Shown here in pieces: positions 61,864 through 64,000 of a stretch of DNA of 64,000 bases; within the stretch, counting starts at the first letter, position 1; the number at the start of each line of letters is the position of its first letter. Origin of the DNA: Rhodohalobacter sp. 614A (GTDB taxonomy: Bacteria; Bacteroidota; Rhodothermia; Balneolales; Balneolaceae); the NCBI RefSeq assembly GCF_021462415.1, contig NZ_JAKEDS010000001.1, forward strand, positions 1,336,273-1,400,272. The letters are read 5' to 3'. The translations under genes were made by a program, and so were the position numbers. The notes under the pieces are model-generated. The model was not told the DNA's origin. It worked only from the letters and a program-made list of their open reading frames with translations, and did no database searches.

Positions 61864-62646
61864 TTATAGTTCTTTAATAGAGATATTTTTGAACTGCACC
61901 AAAGACGGCGGACTGTTCCATTCGCCATTGGCATCTTTACTGCCGTGGTGTTGCAGCGCAATTTTCCCGGATTCGGGAACTCCAGGGAGATGAGCCTTAT
62001 CCAAAACGACGTGGCCATTTAATTCAACGGTCAGGTATTCGTCTTCAACCGTAATCACAAAACTATTCCATTCGCCAATATTATGATCAGCATTCATAGT
62101 GGGGGTCACGCCCGCACGAACTTCCTGCGATAGGGAGGAATCGGTTCGGTAGCCATACACTTCGCCGGAGCCAATGGGCCAGTTCCAGATATTAATTTGA
62201 GCTTTTGATGTTCCCCGAACATAAATTCCTGAGTCGGAATCAGGTACAGCCATGCGGATTGTTTCGCCATTTTGGTCGAGTTTGTGAGATCCATCCGGCA
62301 TAATAATCGGCACATTGGGATTAATGTAAGGTGTTTCTTTGATCCGCCAGTCAACTTTAAGCACAAAATCCTGGTACTCTTTTTCCGACCAAAGTGCTTT
62401 ATCATCTTCAGCTTCACTCATGGCATCGTAATCTATCACCCCGTCAACAACCTTCCAGTGGCCACCGTCACCTTCAGGAACAATCCATCCGGACAGATCA
62501 TCTCCATTGAAGAGAGAGGTCCATTCGTTTTGCGAAGGCTGAGTTTCAATGGAAGAAGTTGAAGTGAGAGCAAAAACGAAAATGAGAAGACCGGCAGTGA
62601 AAAAAGATATAATAATGTTGGTTAGGTTAGGCAGAGATTTCATCAA
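61864..62646 (-). CDS. DUF1080 (3-keto-disaccharide hydrolase-like) protein
   Basis: 260 residues. Signal peptide (about residues 1-33), then the DUF1080 domain: EWTSLFNGDDLSGWIVPEGD, HWKVVDGVIDYD, FVLKVDWRIKE, DSGIYVRGTSKAQINIWNWP, GEWNSFVITVEDEYLTVELNGHVV and the closing SLVQFKNISIKEL. It lacks a lipobox cysteine, unlike the copy at 11626-12447, so it is probably a soluble periplasmic protein. It stands alone with no oxidoreductase beside it. Confidence 0.87.
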   Translation of the reverse strand: MMKSLPNLTNIIISFFTAGLLIFVFALTSTSSIETQPSQNEWTSLFNGDDLSGWIVPEGDGGHWKVVDGVIDYDAMSEAEDDKALWSEKEYQDFVLKVDWRIKETPYINPNVPIIMPDGSHKLDQNGETIRMAVPDSDSGIYVRGTSKAQINIWNWPIGSGEVYGYRTDSSLSQEVRAGVTPTMNADHNIGEWNSFVITVEDEYLTVELNGHVVLDKAHLPGVPESGKIALQHHGSKDANGEWNSPPSLVQFKNISIKEL

Positions 62647-62891
62647 GACGTGTTTAGGTTATTGGAATATTTAAAAAGTCCTTACTCTGAAAGTAACAGT
62701 TAGAAATAAGAATTCAGACATTGAAAAACAATAAAATTTAAAGTGATAAATAACAGCACTTGAATGTGAAACTATCGATCCTGAAAGCACGTCCTTCAAA
62801 AGGATGCTATGTCATTTTTAATGATTTAGTTACTTTATCGGATAAAGGGATTTACTGTTCGTTAACTGAAATATCAAAGAATACCAGTCTT

Positions 62892-64000
62892 ATGAAAAAA
62901 AGTTTATTCACGTTTTTTGCATTTCTTCTGCTATCACCCGCTGCTTTTGGACAAATCAGCGCAAAATTAATGCAGTATATGGATGTCTCGGAGACCGACA
63001 TTGTTTTTGTTTATGGAGGAGATATTTGGTTGGCGCCGAAGGATGGGGGAACGGCGGTTCAGGTTACGAGATCTCAGGGTGAGGAGTCATGGCCAAAATT
63101 TTCACCCGATGGAAATGAAATTGCTTACACGGCGAGCTATAATGGAAATGAAGATATTTATGTAATTCCGGTTCAGGGAGGAGTTCCAAAAAGGGTAACT
63201 TACCACTCATTTTCGGATCGCATGATTGATTGGCATCCCGATGGCGAGCGGCTGTTGTTTGCATCCCGCCGGCACATGGGCCAGCGCAGTTCAAATAAGT
63301 TTTACCTGGTGGATAAAGAAGGCGGTTTTCCTGAAGAGCTTGAGATTCCATACGGAGAGTTGGCAAGTTTTTCTCCTGATGGAAACAAGCTGGCATATAT
63401 CACAAAAATAACTGAAAATTATCCGTTTAAGCGTTATAAAGGCGGCTTGGCATCGGAAATCATCATTTACGATTTTGAAGAACATCAAACCGAAAGAATC
63501 ACAGAAAATGAATTAAATGACGGAAAACCGGTTTGGGCTGGTGATACAGTTTATTTCCTGTCGGACAGGGGAGAGAATTTCCGGTTAAATATCTGGAGTT
63601 ATAATACTACCAATGGTGAATTCTCGCAGCTAACCAATTTTGAAGATTTTGATATTTCATTTCTGTCCGCCGGACCAGACGAATTGGTTTTTGAGGTTGG
63701 CGGAGATCTATACCTGATGGATTTACAGACTCATGAATATTCACCTGTTGAGATAAATGTGGTCAGCGATCTTTCTAACGAAATGGCAAGAGACGAAGAT
63801 GTGAGCGGGAACATCAATAATATGACGGCCGCGCCCGGTGGAAAGCGGATTGTATTTGAGGCAAGGGGCGAACTTTTTAACGTTCCCGCAAAAGAAGGCT
63901 TCACAAGAAATCTGACCAAGTCCAGTGGAGCATTTGACCGTGAACCGTCTTGGTCGCCCAATGGAAAATACATTGCCTACTGGAGTGATAAAGAAGGCGA
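62892..64000 (+). CDS. Tricorn-like (PDZ/S41-type) peptidase, N-terminal part
   Basis: The frame is open from ATG 62892 to the window edge, 369 residues so far. A signal peptide (cleavage after FGQ) is followed by repeated WD-like blades: YGGDIWLAPKDGG, ESWPKFSPDGNEIAY, IDWHPDGERLLFASRR, ELASFSPDGNKLAYIT, DREPSWSPNGKYIAYWSD. These match the TolB-like propeller at the front of Tricorn-type proteases in Bacteroidota, which later carry a PDZ and an S41 protease domain. Those domains would lie beyond the edge and are not seen. Confidence 0.83.
   Translation, partial: MKKSLFTFFAFLLLSPAAFGQISAKLMQYMDVSETDIVFVYGGDIWLAPKDGGTAVQVTRSQGEESWPKFSPDGNEIAYTASYNGNEDIYVIPVQGGVPKRVTYHSFSDRMIDWHPDGERLLFASRRHMGQRSSNKFYLVDKEGGFPEELEIPYGELASFSPDGNKLAYITKITENYPFKRYKGGLASEIIIYDFEEHQTERITENELNDGKPVWAGDTVYFLSDRGENFRLNIWSYNTTNGEFSQLTNFEDFDISFLSAGPDELVFEVGGDLYLMDLQTHEYSPVEINVVSDLSNEMARDEDVSGNINNMTAAPGGKRIVFEARGELFNVPAKEGFTRNLTKSSGAFDREPSWSPNGKYIAYWSDKEG

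Overview
The window looks like chromosomal DNA from a member of the Bacteroidota/Balneolota (FCB group), most like a marine or halophilic Balneolaceae. This is inferred from family content: DUF4293, DUF4249 and DUF5686 proteins, a TonB-dependent receptor with a CarboxypepD_reg-like N-terminus, Tat-exported Gfo/Idh/MocA oxidoreductases with DUF1080 lipoproteins, a YpdA-type reductase and many small lipoproteins. Shine-Dalgarno sequences are present but uneven. No phage, IS transposase or CRISPR array was seen.

Layout. 1-6.9 kb: the end of a TolC-like protein, a membrane-fusion lipoprotein and an RND pump (a tripartite efflux operon), then a DUF4293 protein and an EamA transporter. 7.1-11.2 kb: an MltF-like lytic transglycosylase facing a three-gene partner-switching module (STAS antagonist, HATPase kinase, GAF-PP2C phosphatase). 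11.6-14 kb: a DUF1080 lipoprotein and a Gfo/Idh/MocA enzyme, probably for 3-keto-sugar metabolism. 14.3-19.6 kb: envelope proteins and an orphan ABC ATPase. 19.7-20 kb: tRNA-Ala(GGC) and the small SRP RNA.

20.07-29.57 kb is the most distinctive region. Nine same-strand, tightly spaced genes encode a PqqD-like protein, an NTP_transf_5 nucleotidyltransferase, an HPr-kinase-like domain fused to a GT2 glycosyltransferase, four more GT2 enzymes, and two paralogous fucosyltransferase-like proteins of a family I cannot name. The PqqD/nucleotidyltransferase/HprK-like trio is otherwise known next to RiPP (lasso peptide) and glycan clusters, but no precursor peptide, asparagine synthetase or protease is visible here. 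Just beyond lies an SDR-type epimerase gene that is complete except for one in-frame UGA codon.

29.6-46.8 kb is mostly housekeeping: YpdA, a YheT-like esterase, Ppx/GppA-HD, LptD, a ROK kinase lacking the zinc cysteines, an FtsB-like protein, a PLD-nuclease-HhH fusion, tRNA-Lys(TTT), HIT, AroQ, a flippase, a four-helix-bundle gene flanked by terminal repeats, RecN, rhodanese and an exported flavodoxin. 47-50.2 kb: a TonB receptor plus DUF4249 lipoprotein that appear to have been inserted, because the sequence before them recurs after them. 50.3-64 kb: a cytidylate-kinase-like protein, a second Gfo/Idh/MocA enzyme, an LVIVD lipoprotein, adjacent D- and L-2-hydroxyacid flavoenzymes, a TlpA-like thioredoxin, AhcY, YceI with a perfect 24-bp palindrome in front of it, a second DUF1080 protein and the start of a Tricorn-like protease that runs off the end.

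All calls come from reading the sequence by eye. Family names rest on motif recognition, not on database searches.
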